The notes under the pieces are model-generated. The model made no database searches and was not told the DNA's origin. It worked only from the letters and a program-made list of their open reading frames with translations. From Ligustrum vulgare (Eukaryota; Streptophyta; Magnoliopsida; Lamiales; Oleaceae), in assembly GCA_963555705.1 (NCBI GenBank), contig OY743187.1, forward strand, positions 8,694,133-8,758,132: 64,000 nucleotides of DNA, in the 5' to 3' direction. The translations under genes and the position numbers were made by a program. The number at the start of each line of letters is the position of its first letter. The first letter of the stretch is position 1. Shown here piece by piece: positions 44,606-56,650 of the stretch.

Positions 44606-45452
44606 TGATGCGAACCCCTTCAGTGCGTTGACCGAAAATTCTCACAACAATTTTAATACCAACCCAAGAAAGCTAAAGTGGTAAATAAATGGATAAACAC
44701 CTTAACCCAAGTTTAAATCTAACACAAAATTCAAGGATTAAACTAACCCTAACCCAATGGAGAGATTAAAACAAATTCCAAGGTGGCGGAAAATAAACAA
44801 CAACACAAGAATAATAATAATACTCAAGCAAAGTTGATTAACTTCCAAGAAGATAACAAGAACAAAGGAGGTTTTTATCCTTACCTCAAAGGGGTCTTTC
44901 AAGACCAAGCTCTCAAGAGCACTTCATGAACAACCAAGTTATTCTTTACAAATGAAGAGAAATGTGAATATAATGTACAAAATGGGAAAAATGTACAATT
45001 TCGGTATTTACAAGAAAAACCCCGTTTTTGTGGAAATTGCAAGAAAACCCCGTTTTTTTGAAAAATGAGGTGTTTCGGTCGACTGAAATTATTTCGTCGA
45101 TCTCTGGGTCGACCGAAACTGGACTTTCGGTCGACCGCCACTCATCCGAAAGTGACTGAGGCTGGATCAAAATTCCTCTGCAGAGTTTCGATCGACCGGA
45201 ATGATTTTCGGTCGACCGAAATTGGCTGATTCCAATTTCTTCTTCTTTTTGGCTCCAACTTGATTCTCGACTTGCTTTTCTTGATTTATTCACATTGTTT
45301 AGCCTCGAATCTTGAACCTCTTCAACTTCGGATCTCGTCATGGGTCCCACGGGCACGTACATCGAGGTTTGACTTTCCCGATTCTCATCACATACCCTAC
45401 CCACAAACTCATTGAATCGGGCCATTTTCACCAATTTGTGTCGGGTACCCAA
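44606..45452 (-). pseudogene. Ty3/Gypsy pol C-terminus and LTR remnant
   Basis: On the minus strand the frame from 45452 contains VPVGPMTRSEVEEVQDSRLNN, matching the GPMTRS-type tail that ends many plant Gypsy polyproteins. Beyond the frame the sequence looks like LTR and ends, read on the minus strand, in GGTTCGCATCA at 44606. No other pol domain remains. The stretch 45070-45225 carries palindromic TCGGTCGACCGA motifs. Confidence 0.4.
45073..45221. repeat. Cluster of five GGTCGACC-type palindromes
   Basis: Copies at about 45073-45087, 45106-45118, 45125-45136, 45187-45200 and 45206-45221 share the core CGGTCGACCG. The last is a perfect 16-base palindrome TTTCGGTCGACCGAAA. CpG-rich and inside otherwise AT-rich DNA. 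Confidence 0.65.
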
Positions 45453-46229
45453 TGTGTTTCGAGTTCGTGGATATTATTGTCATCCCTGACTGGATTGGAT
45501 TTAGTAAAAATAGCTATGCTATTCGTACTTGTAGCTTAACAAAGATGTTGACACAATGTACACGTGGCACAATTCTATTATTTTACTTATCACATCAACT
45601 CATAAATAAACACACTCAATGTTGTTACTTCATTTTCGGTCAATCTCGTTGCCAATGTTCAAGTAAAAGTAGCATTAATCTTAGCAAAAATGGTGATGTG
45701 CTATGCAATGGGCCGAGCATTAAACCTGCGAGCTCGGCTTGGCCCTTTAGCTCATGGGCAACGAGTCGAGCCAAGCTTGGCCAACCATCCATCCATATAT
45801 ATATTTTTTTGTTTTATAATTTCAAGAAAAAAAAATTCTATTTTGGTCCTAAAAATAAACGAGCTCACAAGCCGAACTTGTGGGCTCGAGCGTCTCGGGA
45901 TGAGCCATTGAGCAGAGCTCGCTCGGCTTGTTGTTTCGAACCCCAAGCTCGGCCCTAGGTCAGGCTCGTCTCAAAACGAGCCCGAGCGGCTCATGGGCCG
46001 AGATTCGATGACCCGAGTTGGCAAGCCGACGAGCCGCTTGACCCATTTGCCACCTCCACACGTGCAAAAGGAAGGCTTAGTTAAGATGGCCGTTGAGAAT
46101 AGTAAAAATTGCAAATGGGGGAAAATTAGTGAATCTGATGTAGTAAAGGTTATTGAAGGTGAAAATGCATATATAATTGGCAATTGGAAGGGTTTAAGTT
46201 GGGAAGGGATTGTTTGGGGTTGGTGGCTT
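45453..46229. other. Gene-poor stretch with GAGCTCGGCTCG-type repeats
   Basis: From 45700 to 46010 short motifs such as GAGCTCGGCTTGG, GCTCGAGCG and CGAGCCGAG-like strings recur in both directions, typical of decayed plant hAT/MITE sequence. A frame at about 46084-46235 (VKMAVENSKNCKWGKISESD) could be a gene fragment but has no recognised family. Confidence 0.35.
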
Positions 46230-47390
46230 GAATAGTGCATGTGATCAATTATGGGTGATTCTGATAAGATATTATGTTACTGTGATCAAATATGGGTGAT
46301 TGTGATCAGTTATTAGGTTATTGTGACCAAAATATTGATTAATTGTGATTTTGTGCGACTTGTGACAAATACGAGATATGACTAGTTTAATTAAATTATA
46401 TGTCACAAATTTGATTTGTGAGTACATTTATAATTGTGATTTACAATTTGTGTCAATTGTGACTTTGTATGACCATTGACGAGTACGGAACGTGGTTCGT
46501 GTAATTAATTTATATGTTATAAAATTTTATCGATCACAAATGTGACCAATTATTAGGTAATCTGTAATTGTGATCAAAATATTGACTTTTGTGACGGGAT
46601 GTGACTTTATTTGGCAATTGTGACTTTGTGTGACTTGTGACGAGGATATGATGAGACCTACAATGTGTCAACTATGACTGTGTGTGATCGATTTGTGACC
46701 TTGTGTGATCGAACTATGACTTTGACTAAGTGTGACCTAGAAAATGAGTAATTGTGATCAAAATTTGTGTCGATTGTGATTTTATGCGACTTGTGATGAT
46801 TACGGGAGGTGACCTGTTACTTAAATTATCGGCCACAAAATTTGATTTGCGATTAAATTTATAATTGTGATCGAATTGTAACAAAACTGCAACTTTGCAA
46901 GTCGAGTCGGGTGGGGTGGGATTGGGTAACTAAATTTGTAATTATAATCAAACTGTGACTTTGTGGGTGGGGCAAGGTGAATTTTGCGACTAAAATTGTA
47001 ATTATGATCGAGTCGGGTGGGGTGGGATTGGGTAACTAAATTTGTAATTATGATCAAACTATGATTTTGTTTGACCAACTATAACTTTGTGGGTGGGTGA
47101 AGTGGGGGTGGGGCAAGGTGAATTTTGTGACTAAAATTGTAATTGTAATCAAATTGCGACTTTGTGTGACCAACTATGACTCGAGTGGTGTGGGATTGGA
47201 CAGATAGGTTCTGTAGGTATTGTTTGGGTTTTTTGATTTAATATTATATTAATTTTAATTTAATACATAATATAAGTCTTTTTATATTATATATAATATA
47301 ATATTTATTAATCACTATTAAACACTTGAATTAAAAAAGAAAAAAAATTAAGTTTGTTAATTTAAAAAAGTTAACCTTATATCTAGGATT
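46230..47390. repeat. Second copy of the GTGACC/G-rich block, partial
   Basis: The sequence carries TGTGACC, TGTGATCAA and GGGTGGGGTGGGATTGGG motifs as at 23880-27490. It ends in the same AT-rich tail (TTTAATATTATATTAATTTTAA) as the block inside the hAT element (27520-27600). The long G-rich array is reduced to a few units. This is a second insertion or relic of the same repeat family. Confidence 0.65.
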
Positions 47391-48820
47391 TGTGTACTAT
47401 TCCCTTTATAAATTGATTTATTTTTAGCATGTAATGATTGCGTTAAAGAACATAGACCTAATCTCAACATGGCATGATGGTAGGCTAATTTGTCTGGTGC
47501 TAGACTTTGATCTTTGGGGCTATCGACCTACTCATTGAGGGTTAATATAGAGTTAATTGCTTTCCACACTGTTAAAATAACGATAAATTGAATAATACGT
47601 TGCAACTAGAAAATTCTTCTTATACGTTGCAAGCAAACCTTCTGTCCTTCTTCCCCCGCCTACGCTACTGTTGCTCTTCCCCACCAATCAAACCTTCTTT
47701 CTCGCCAACCCACCACCCGCACTGAACCACCACCACCAACCTCACTGCCTATCACCGCATCAACCACCACCACCACCACCCAATCGGCAATCCAACATCA
47801 CCGAAGTCATAGAGGTCAAGAAAATTTCGTCCCCAGGATATCGGTCACCACCGAACCCAACACCGATCACCACCGAAAGCACTTCGCCACCACCACAGAA
47901 ACGTCTGATCACCATCACCCCACCTCACAACTACTACAGAAATGATTTCGCACTGCACACACAGAACCAATTACCACCGAACCACTTCGTGACCACTACA
48001 GATGACAGAGAACCCATAAGTCAGAACATGACTTTACCCAGAACCGAAAACCACGAAATAAGTGAACCCACAGAGTCGGTTGATCTAAAATCAAGATAAG
48101 ACTTGTCGAATCAGAAGAGAACTTCTCTCTTCTCGTCCCACATAAAGAGATTTGGACAGAGATTGATATTATTGTGTTGGATCCGTGGTGTTTGGTAATG
48201 ACGGTGATGATTGTGAATTATCAATTATATGTGAGAACAATGCATGAAAAGTTTTGGATTTCATGTTTGAGACGAAGTATCATAATAATTTTGTAAAATT
48301 TTAAGCTGTGATACTACAATTTCGCCCAAAGTATCATAAAAAATTTGATAAAGTTCCAGGTTATAATACCAAAAATTTGAAAGTATAATAAGTATCACCA
48401 TGTTTTGATACTTTAAAAGTATCTATATCAAGACGTTATAATTGTAAGAAAATAGTATTTTTCAAATAAAAAAATGAAGTAATTTTAATTGATTTTTTAA
48501 AATGATGTAAGTTTTAATTATGATACCAAAAATTGAGTATTTTTGCAAACACCCTATTAATATATGGACCGAATGGCTCTTTATATTAGCCCACAATGGA
48601 AGTGGACTTACATCAAGGTCCATCTAATAACTCGTGTTTGTGGTCAATTTGAAAGCGGACTTGTAAAAGGTCCATCGTGAATGCATGCATGTTGATATAC
48701 GTTCTGGTCAACTTGCATCTCATGACTCATTGAGCTGGTTCCATTGATAACGTCACTTTACATGTAGCTCAGAGCAGGGTTAGCCCTGAAATTTGTGAGA
48801 CCCTAGATGATTAATTATTT
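47391..48820. other. Spacer with a CACCAC-rich frame
   Basis: No gene is supported with confidence. A 142-codon frame at 47671-48099 is Pro/Thr/His rich (CACCAC repeats) and without a known domain. The rest is AT-rich. Confidence 0.35.
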
Positions 48821-48894
48821 TGATGTGTGTGCCCCGTCATTTACTGTTCACTTTTGTCTCTTTTTTTTTTGGTGAGTTAAATGGGATGTCATTT

Positions 48895-51202
48895 TTTTTT
48901 TTTTTTTTGAAATTTGTCAATTGCATTCACAAACAAAACGAAACAGATTCACTCCCTAGCCAAAGGCCCCGGGAAAATAAACCTAGGAATACAATCGTCC
49001 CAAAGTTGATTACAAGTAGTAAAAGCACCATGTTGTGCAAGCTTGTGGGCTACCAGATTCCTCTTTCGAGGGACAAAGTAACATGAACCACAATTACTAC
49101 GAATCAAAAGATCACAAATGTCACCAAAAGTACCAGCATTTGGGTCACAACTATCACAAGAGATTAAACATTGAATAACACAAAGTGCATCACTCACAAT
49201 AGCTTTGATAGGAATCTGTCTATCCATGGCCAGAAGGATGCCTGCTTTAATTGCCGAGCTTTAGCAAGCATCGCATTACCAAAGCTTTGGACATGGTGTG
49301 CAAAAGCCAAAAGAAGCACACCAGAATCGTCCCTGAACCATCCCTCAAGTCCAAAGATTCCATCATCCGATCGAACAGCTGCATCGTAGCAAGAATAAAA
49401 CCGTCCATCGTCTGCCGAGGCCCAACCCACCTCTTTGGCTCGTCATCAACCTCTCTCCGTCTAGTATTCTCAGTTCGATTAGCCATTTTGAAGTCCCAAC
49501 AAGAAATATCCACCAGCCTACTCGTGTACACCTCCGGTTGCATCTTCCCACCATGTAAAACGTCATTTCTAAACTTCCAGATACACCAAAGGCCCAAACA
49601 AATATGTTCAAGAAGTGCAACAGAATTAGAACGAAGGAGACTAACCAGGATGTTGCCCAACTCCAGAGAATGGTTAGCAACATATTGCTTTTTCCAAAGT
49701 TTCCAGACTCCAACGTGTTTCCAAAATTCTTTCGACCATGGGCACATGAAAAAAAATGTGGTTATTAGTTTCGACCCCTCCACACCTTGGGCAAAAGAGC
49801 TGAGTTGCAATGTGTCTGGCTCGAAGATTATCCGTTGTTGGCAAGGCTCTATTGAGGATACGCCAAACAAGGTGTTTTGCTATGGGAATGATATCAAGCT
49901 TCCAGATTTTATCCCAAAAAAAATCTGTGCTGGACCCGCTAGAGTAATCCTCAGCCGATCCCGACTCCATGAGAAAGTAATAACCACTTTTTGCAGTGTA
50001 TTTACCATCTTTGGAATGGTTCCAGATCTGTTGGAACCACATGGAGGGAGTGAGAGGATTCTAATAGAATTAATAGGCCAAAAAACAGATTCAATGAGAT
50101 TGACATTCCAGCCTCCACTAACAGATTTGAGGTCTTCCACCAAACTGAGATCATAGTTTCGAGGGGAAAGAATTTTCAAAGCCTGAAAATTCTAACCTTT
50201 TTACCGTCTCCAATTCTCCATCGACATCCTTTCAGCAACACATCCCTCCCCCAAGCCAGGCTTGACCAGACGTAAGAGCACCCCAATTTCAATTCAGCAT
50301 CAAGAATGTTACAACAAGGGAAGTATTTACTTTTCAACACTCGGCTGACTAGTGACTCCGGGTTTGGATGATGCGCCAAACTTGATTAGCCAGTAGGCAT
50401 TTATTAAAGGTTGGGATATTGCGAAATCCCATACCACCTCTCTTTTTGTTTTTGCACATAATCCTCCAGTTAATCCAGTGGAGTTTCTTCTTGTCCACCT
50501 TAGTCCCCCACCAAAATTAGAAAGGATTCCACGAATATCATTACAAAGATTGATTGGAATCTTGAAAATTCTCATGACAAATGTAGGGATGGCTTGTAAA
50601 ACCGTCTTGAGTAAAACTTCTCTCCCTGCACTTGAGAAAAGGTTATGCTGCCAAGATTGAACTTTTTTCCAAATTTTGTCTTTGATCGTCCCAAATGTCT
50701 TCTTTTTATTTCTGCCAACCATAGATGGGAGCCCCAAATAAACATCGTGATTTCTGAGGAGGAGAAGTCCCAGAATTTTTCCAATTGATTCACGTTTAGC
50801 TGTGGGAACATTTGGACTAAAAGTGATACTTGTTTTCTGTAAATTAACTTGTTGTCCTGATGCCTCCCCATAGTGGTGTATAATAGACATTAATGTCTCA
50901 GCATCTTCCTCCTCATCCCTGGAGAACAGAATAAAGTCATCTGCAAAAAACAGGTGACTAATGACTGGGCCTCCCCGATTACAACGCATTCCCATAATCT
51001 TCCCCTGCGAAACAGCTGCATGAATTTGTGCAGAGAATGCTTCGGCACACATAATGAAGAGAAAAGGTGAAACAGGACAATCTTGTCTAAGTCCGCGTGA
51101 GGGGGTCACATTCCCTTTGATCTGGCCATTGATGGAGAAGGAAATATTTGAGGTTGAGATACAGTCCATGATGCGCGCAATCCAACGGAGTAGTCATGAG
51201 GA
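48895..51202 (-). mobile_element. 5'-truncated L1-type LINE with 16-bp target duplication
   Basis: The element lies on the minus strand. Its poly(A) appears as a T run at 48891-48908. The same 16 bases AAATGGGATGTCATTT flank it at 48879-48894 and 51203-51218. The 5' end is cut inside RT, as usual for LINEs. The uninterrupted sibling sequence in unit B shows the empty site. Confidence 0.93.
48949..51169 (-). pseudogene. LINE reverse transcriptase, zf-RVT and RNase H, decayed
   Basis: From 51169 downward: RT palm (GLRQDCPVSPFLFIMCAEAFS, HLFFADDFILFSRDEEE with catalytic FADD), the thumb (YLGLPSMVGRNKKK), the zf-RVT region (KHLVWRILNRALPTTDNL, CPRCGGVETNNHIFFHVP) and an RNase H part (GWFRDDSGVLLLAFAHH, IKAIVSDALCVI, RNLVAHKLAQHG). 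The frame changes at about 50330, 50170, 49860 and 49230, so several indels exist. The endonuclease and early RT are absent through truncation. Confidence 0.88.
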
Positions 51203-52382
51203 AAATGGGATGTCATTTGACATCTCTTTTTTATTATTTTTGTCTTCAAACAACGCGACTGTCCTTTGATAGCCGTACTAATTAATTTTTTTCTTTTCTT
51301 TTTTATTTAGCCTTCCTATGTTTGGCAAAAATGTTTTTTAAACAAGATTTTAACAATACAATTTTTTAAATCATTTTTTAACTTCACACATTATCTCTCT
51401 TCACTTTTCAATCACATATTTTATATAGAAAACATAAAAAAAAATGATTTATAAAACCAATTTATAAATTCACAATTTTTCAAACTATTTTTTAACCACA
51501 CACACATTCTATCTCTCCAATTTTTAATCACTATTTTTTACATTCATAAATAAACGATGTTATAAACCAAACAGTGTTTTCACATTTTTGTGGTTGCTTT
51601 GTCTTTCCTTTTTTTGAATATTTTTTTTTTCATTTTTTAAAAGAAAATTGATATTTTAAAGTAGTTTAGCATATTATGGCTCTATCTGATGTTGATTTAT
51701 AGTTATTATAATTAATATTATTATTATTGAACAGATCTTTAGTATTTTTTCGTTTCGTTTCGTTTCTTTTTTTTTCTTTTAGAAATAAAAAAAGCTGTTT
51801 TAAAGTAGTTTAGCATATTATATCTCTATTTGATGTTGACTTTATAATCTATACTATTTATACTATATATTAAAACGAAAAAGTTCCTGCCCAATGCCTT
51901 TTTTTTTAATATAATTAATTAACTTTGCATATCACGCAAGACATTAATAATTGCTTGTGAAAAGTGACACCATTTTATTTTTTTATTTTTATTTTTTTGC
52001 TTTATTTTTTCTTTTTAGCGTATGTTTGACAAACATGTTTAAAAACAAGATTTTTTCATCCCAGCTTCTCTAATTAATTTTTAATCACACACATTTTCTC
52101 TCTCCACTCTTCAACTACATATTTTATCTAAAAAACATAAAAAAACATGTTTTAAAAACAAAATTTTTAACAAACAAACTTTTTTTGTCTTTAATGAGCC
52201 CGTTTGATAAATGATGTTTTGGAAGAAATTTGAATTTTTGTTAGAATATGTGATTGGAAAGAAGTTGAAAATTGTGAAAGTGATGAGTTCCATAAAAAAA
52301 TGTGGTTGAATATAAATTTTAGATGAGAGTTTTTTAAAAAATCCGAAACCAAACAAGGGCAATATGTGTTTCTTATCATTTA

Positions 52383-53450
52383 TCTATACTACATATAAAA
52401 GTGTCCTGCCATTTATTGTTTACTTTTTTTTTTTTTTTTTTTCATCTTAAATGGGATGTCATTTGACATCTCTCTTTTTTCTTCAAACAATGCAGCTGTC
52501 CTCTGACAGCCACACTATTTAATTTTTTTTTTCTTTTTTATTTCGTCTCCTCATGTTTGGCGAAAATGTTTTTTAAACAAGTTTTTAATAATACAATTTC
52601 TCAAATCATTTTTTAACTTCACATATTTTCTTTCTCCATTTTTCAACCACATATTTTACATAGAAAACATAAAAAAATATATTTTTAAATACAAAAATTT
52701 TAACAAACAGAGTGGTTTATAAATCAATTTATAAACTACACAATTTTCCAAACTATTTTTTAACCACACACATTTTCTCTCTTCAATTCTCAATCACTAC
52801 TTTTTACCTTCATAAATAAACGATGTTATAAACCAAACAGTGTTTTCACATTTTTATGGTTGCTTTGTCTTTCCTTTTTTTTGAATTGCTTTTTTTCCCT
52901 TCTTAAAAGAAAAGAAAAGTGATATTTTAAAATAGTTTAGCATATTATGGCTCTATGTGATGATGATTTATAGTTATTATAATTAATGTTATTATTATCG
53001 AATAGATCTATAGTATTTTTTCGTTTCTTTTTTTTTCTTTTAGAAATGAAAAGAGCTATTTTAAATTAGTTTAGCATATTATATCTTCATTTGATGTTGA
53101 TTTGATGGTCTATACTATCTATACTATATATTAAAACGGAAAAGTTTCAGACCAATACCTTTTTTTAAAAATTAATTAACTTTAATAATTGCTTGTGGAA
53201 AGTGACGCCATTTTTTTTTAAAACATGTTTCAAAATAAGATTTTTTCATCACAATTTTTCAAATCACTTTTTAACCACAAGAATTTTTTTCTCCACTCTT
53301 TAACCACACATTTTACTTAGAAAATATAAAAAAACTTGTTTTTAAAAACAAAACTTTTAACAAACAGAAACTTTTTTTGTCTTTTTAATTTTATCTTTTT
53401 TAACGTGTCTTTCTTATCATTTATTTTGTCATAATAATTTTTAATACACG
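52383..53450. repeat. Helitron-like tandem repeat unit B
   Basis: It starts TCTATACTACATATAAAAG and repeats unit A in order: AAATGGGATGTCATTTGAC, GCAGCTGTCCTCTGACAGCC, TGTTTGGCGAAAATGTTTTT, and a TCTATACTATATATTAAAACGG at about 53121. It has no coding capacity and is uninterrupted by the LINE. No complete Helitron border pair was proved here. Confidence 0.5.
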
Positions 53451-55189
53451 TACAAGTATTAAATTTCGATCACACATTCTAAAAAAATGTTACAAATCAC
53501 ATTATTTGAAATAGCAAAATTTTTTAGAATTTAATGTTAAACGTATAGATTTTTTTTTTAGTTTCTGTTTAGACGATTTTACTGATAAATGTGGCAGAAA
53601 ATGAGTTTTGAGAAAAAATAATGTTTTGAATAAGTGTAGATAAAATATGTGCTTAAAAGTGGAGAGAAAATGTGTATGGTTAAAAAGCAATTTGAGAAAT
53701 TATGTTGTTTATAAATTGATTTATAAATTATAATAATTGCATTAAAAATATAAGCTTATATTTTTTAAATTTATGGAATGTCTATTTCATCTTGATATTC
53801 ATTATTCAAAATATCATTTTCCACATCACATTAGGGATGTTAAAATGAACTGTGAAAACCGTGACCCGCGAAACCTCGCTCCATTAGGGGCAGAACCGCC
53901 GCATAAATAGGCCCGTGGGGACGGATACATGGCAAAAAAGCTCTGCCCCCGTCTAAACGGGGAGGGGACGATTTTCCCCTACCCCGCCTCGTTCTCTAGT
54001 TTAAATAAAAGACGTATGCTTGACTAATTAACAAATCAGTGCCGTGTGAAAATTAACGAATCCTTCACTATTTTTATTTTCAATCTTTATTTTATTCTGC
54101 ATTTCTTCCATTATTAAATGGTAAGACAAAATTATTCATTCAGTAGAATGACTTTGAACATAAAAATGAATTATGGAAGTATAAGACATACAAGAAAAAT
54201 TGCAATATAGATGATTAATTACTTTCTTCAAGCAATTTTATTGATGTAGTGTATATAATGGCAATAACCAACTTTATTACTAAATAGGGACCATTTTGTG
54301 TGTGTGAAGCTCATGATTTGGTTTTGATTCAAAGTAGTTTAGTTTTATAAAAATTGCCCGTACCTCTAATATAAATGGTTCACTAAATGGGCCGATTTGT
54401 CGACCCGCCTGCCCCGCTTTGACCCGCCTCGCCTTTAAGCGGGGCACGGGACAGATGAGGGCAAATTATTCTAGATGTGGTGGGCGTTGGGCATGCCGAC
54501 CTACCCCGTTGCCATTCCTAGATATTAATTGCTTGGAAAGCTATTAAATGTGTCAGCTGCTGAAACATTAACATTTTAAAATTTTTTTTGGCTTTATTCT
54601 TTAACTACTTTTTTTTTCTTAGCTATGAATTATATGTTTTTAATCATTCTTAATTTTAATAGTTGCGTAAATATTATTTGATATACAATTTTCAGTAAAA
54701 AAAAAAATTTACTTCGATATTGCATGTTGTTATATCATGGTAATTTTTTTTTTAAATTAAGCATACATTTATAATTATTGTGATTGATATTTTTAAATGA
54801 AAAGTAGAAAAACTTAAATACGAGTGGAGAATGAAGAAATCGTGATAAATATATTTGATGTCTTCCACAATGTTACATCAAACATTATATACCATTAAAT
54901 AAACTACTAAATTTGTATATTTTTTGGAATTAATAATAGCTAATAAAAATTATTGAAATTAACAGTCATGTATTACTTATATATATAAATTATCTTACTA
55001 TTCAAAGAAATTATTATAATTTGAATAGTTATATTATTTATTAAATTTTGATAGTTATTGTGATATAATATTATTTTTCGTACATTTTGAATTTGTGTTA
55101 ATTATGTATAAGTATTAAAGTTTTACAAATACTTATCGAAATAGATATTTTTGAATAATTTCCGTACATCGCACGAGAGAAATACTATT
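53109..55189 (+). mobile_element. Putative non-autonomous Helitron
   Basis: The left end TCTATACTATC at 53109 and a 3' terminal-like hairpin at about 55164-55178 (CCGTACATCGCACG) shortly before AAATACTA are the usual ends of plant Helitrons. The 3' CTRR is not perfect (CTAT). No Rep/helicase is coded. It includes the GC-rich hAT-like element at 53832-54520. Confidence 0.4.
53832..54520. mobile_element. hAT-like non-autonomous element with GC-rich ends
   Basis: The ends are TAGGGATGTTAA on the left and TTGCCATTCCTA on the right, imperfect inverted copies. GC-rich subterminal arms (ACGGGGAGGGGACG; GCCCCGCTTTGACCCGCC) enclose an AT-rich core. No target duplication was established. Confidence 0.55.
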
Positions 55190-55999
55190 TTTTTTTTTTA
55201 TAAGCGTGACAATACTTAAATATAAAAATCATTTCCTCTCACTCATTTATTTCCACTCAAATATTACATCTAAGTTTTTTACATTCATTGCAGCCAATTT
55301 CTTGATTACTTGTCCAATTCTTTCCATCTCAAATAACAGGTTTTGGACTACTCTTCTTCATATGCTATTTAACTTATACTTACAGCACTGCTCTCAAAAC
55401 GTAAAGTGTGACGAAACGATAAGGTCGAGCTTCAAGCTAGCTTGAACACGTCTAAGCGCGAAAAAGCATTGTAATGCGTGATCAGTGAAGCACAAAGCGT
55501 GGCGAAGCTTGAATGTCAAGTTTCAAGTTTAAACGCGCCTAAACGTAAGCGTAAGCGAACTTTTTATAATAGAGCCTACAATCTCAAGGGATAGGGCCGC
55601 CCCAATTAATGAGTAGTCTCCATGATACATGTAGCATTTCTGGCCTTATTCCCTTCAAATTATTCATTGGAGACACCATTAAAACCCCACCACACCCAAC
55701 AACTCTCATCGACCGTATAGAATCAAATTTCAATGCACGAGGAGTTGATTTTCTGCACTCAAAATGTGAATGAGATGAACGAATGGAGAACGAAAAAACC
55801 TAGACTTCTCAACCAGCTCATGCATAGTGACACGTGACTCCAGGCCTGGAGGAATAACGCCTCAAGTTAGATGCTTCCACTTCTAGAAATTTCTCAAGAA
55901 ATTCAATTAATTAGAGCTTATGAACCTTCCAAGTAATGACAAGTGGCAACAGGCAACCTCAGTCAAAAGTGCATGCTCGATCCATCGTGCTCACAACCA
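55190..55999. other. Spacer with AAGCG-type decayed repeats
   Basis: No gene. The stretch 55395-55570 contains AAGCGTGGCG and CTAAACGTAAGCG motifs like those inside the MITE at 56008, so it may be a degraded relative. Confidence 0.4.
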
Positions 56000-56007
56000 C
56001 TCTGGAT

Positions 56008-56337
56008 CAGTGTTCTAAAATGAACGAAAATGCGCCGTCTAAGCGCTCCTAGGCGCGATGCGTGACCAAAACGCGTCGAATAAGTGGTATGCGCGTAAAA
56101 ATGCGGTCAACGATTTTTTTGACCGCCTAATCCCGCCTAGGCGCCGCCTAATTTTTTTTTTTTTTAAAGGGTAAAAAATCTATTTTTTTATATAAAAATA
56201 TATTTAAAATAATTAAAATAATATTAAAAATACGAAACGCATTATGACGCTTATTCTTCGCATTGACACGCCTAAACTTGTGATTCTTGATTCTCGACTT
56301 CGACACATCGCAACGCATTACGCATTTTAGAACACTG
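56008..56337. mobile_element. 330-bp hAT MITE with 15-bp TIRs and perfect 8-bp TSD
   Basis: CAGTGTTCTAAAATG at 56008-56022 is mirrored exactly by CATTTTAGAACACTG at 56323-56337. The flanks are both CTCTGGAT (56000-56007 and 56338-56345). Noncoding, with GC-rich subterminal parts and an AT-rich centre. Confidence 0.93.
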
Positions 56338-56394
56338 CTCTGGATAATATATTATTCAAAAGTATTGACTCATTAATTGTTAATATTTCTATTT

Positions 56395-56650
56395 TTGGAG
56401 TGAGTTTGATTCGTAAGGGGAGAAAATATAACGTTTTTCATGTAAATTGAAAAATAAAAAATCATCACTTCATGGGAAATCATTTTTCATGGAATTGACA
56501 AAAAAAGTGTTTAAAGTAGTGATGATTGTACCATGGACAACGAATTTCATTCCCAATTTACAACTAGACATTAAAAGTACGAAAATATTTTCTCGATATG
56601 ACATTTTCTATGGTATGAAAAATGATGTTATCAAACACACCCTAATTACT
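56395..56650. mobile_element. Small putative MITE, same family as 43348-43885
   Basis: The ends GAGTGAGTTTGATTCG and TTATCAAACACACCC are roughly inverted and the body has TTTTTCATGGAA motifs. The short open frame within is noise. Confidence 0.35.

Larger units (their letters stand above)
48821..52382. repeat. Helitron-like tandem repeat unit A (split by a LINE)
   Basis: The unit shares order and sequence with unit B (52383-53450): TTACTGTTCACTTTTG, AAATGGGATGTCATTTGAC, CAAACAACGCGACTGTCC, TTTGGCAAAAATGTTTTTTAAAC, TCTATACTATTTATACTATA. The LINE occupies 48895-51202. A further small insertion with inverted ends (about 52196-52362, AGCCCGTTTGAT ... CCAAACAAGGGC) is absent from unit B. The repeated TCTATACTA starts are typical of plant Helitrons. 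Confidence 0.55.

Noticed and set aside
47671..48099. 142-codon Pro-rich frame as an extensin-like protein
   Set aside because: No signal peptide, no regular SPPPP repeat; driven by CACCAC simple repeats.
49251..50156. 301-codon plus-strand frame
   Set aside because: Antisense shadow of the LINE zf-RVT/RNase H region, which shows real domains on the minus strand.
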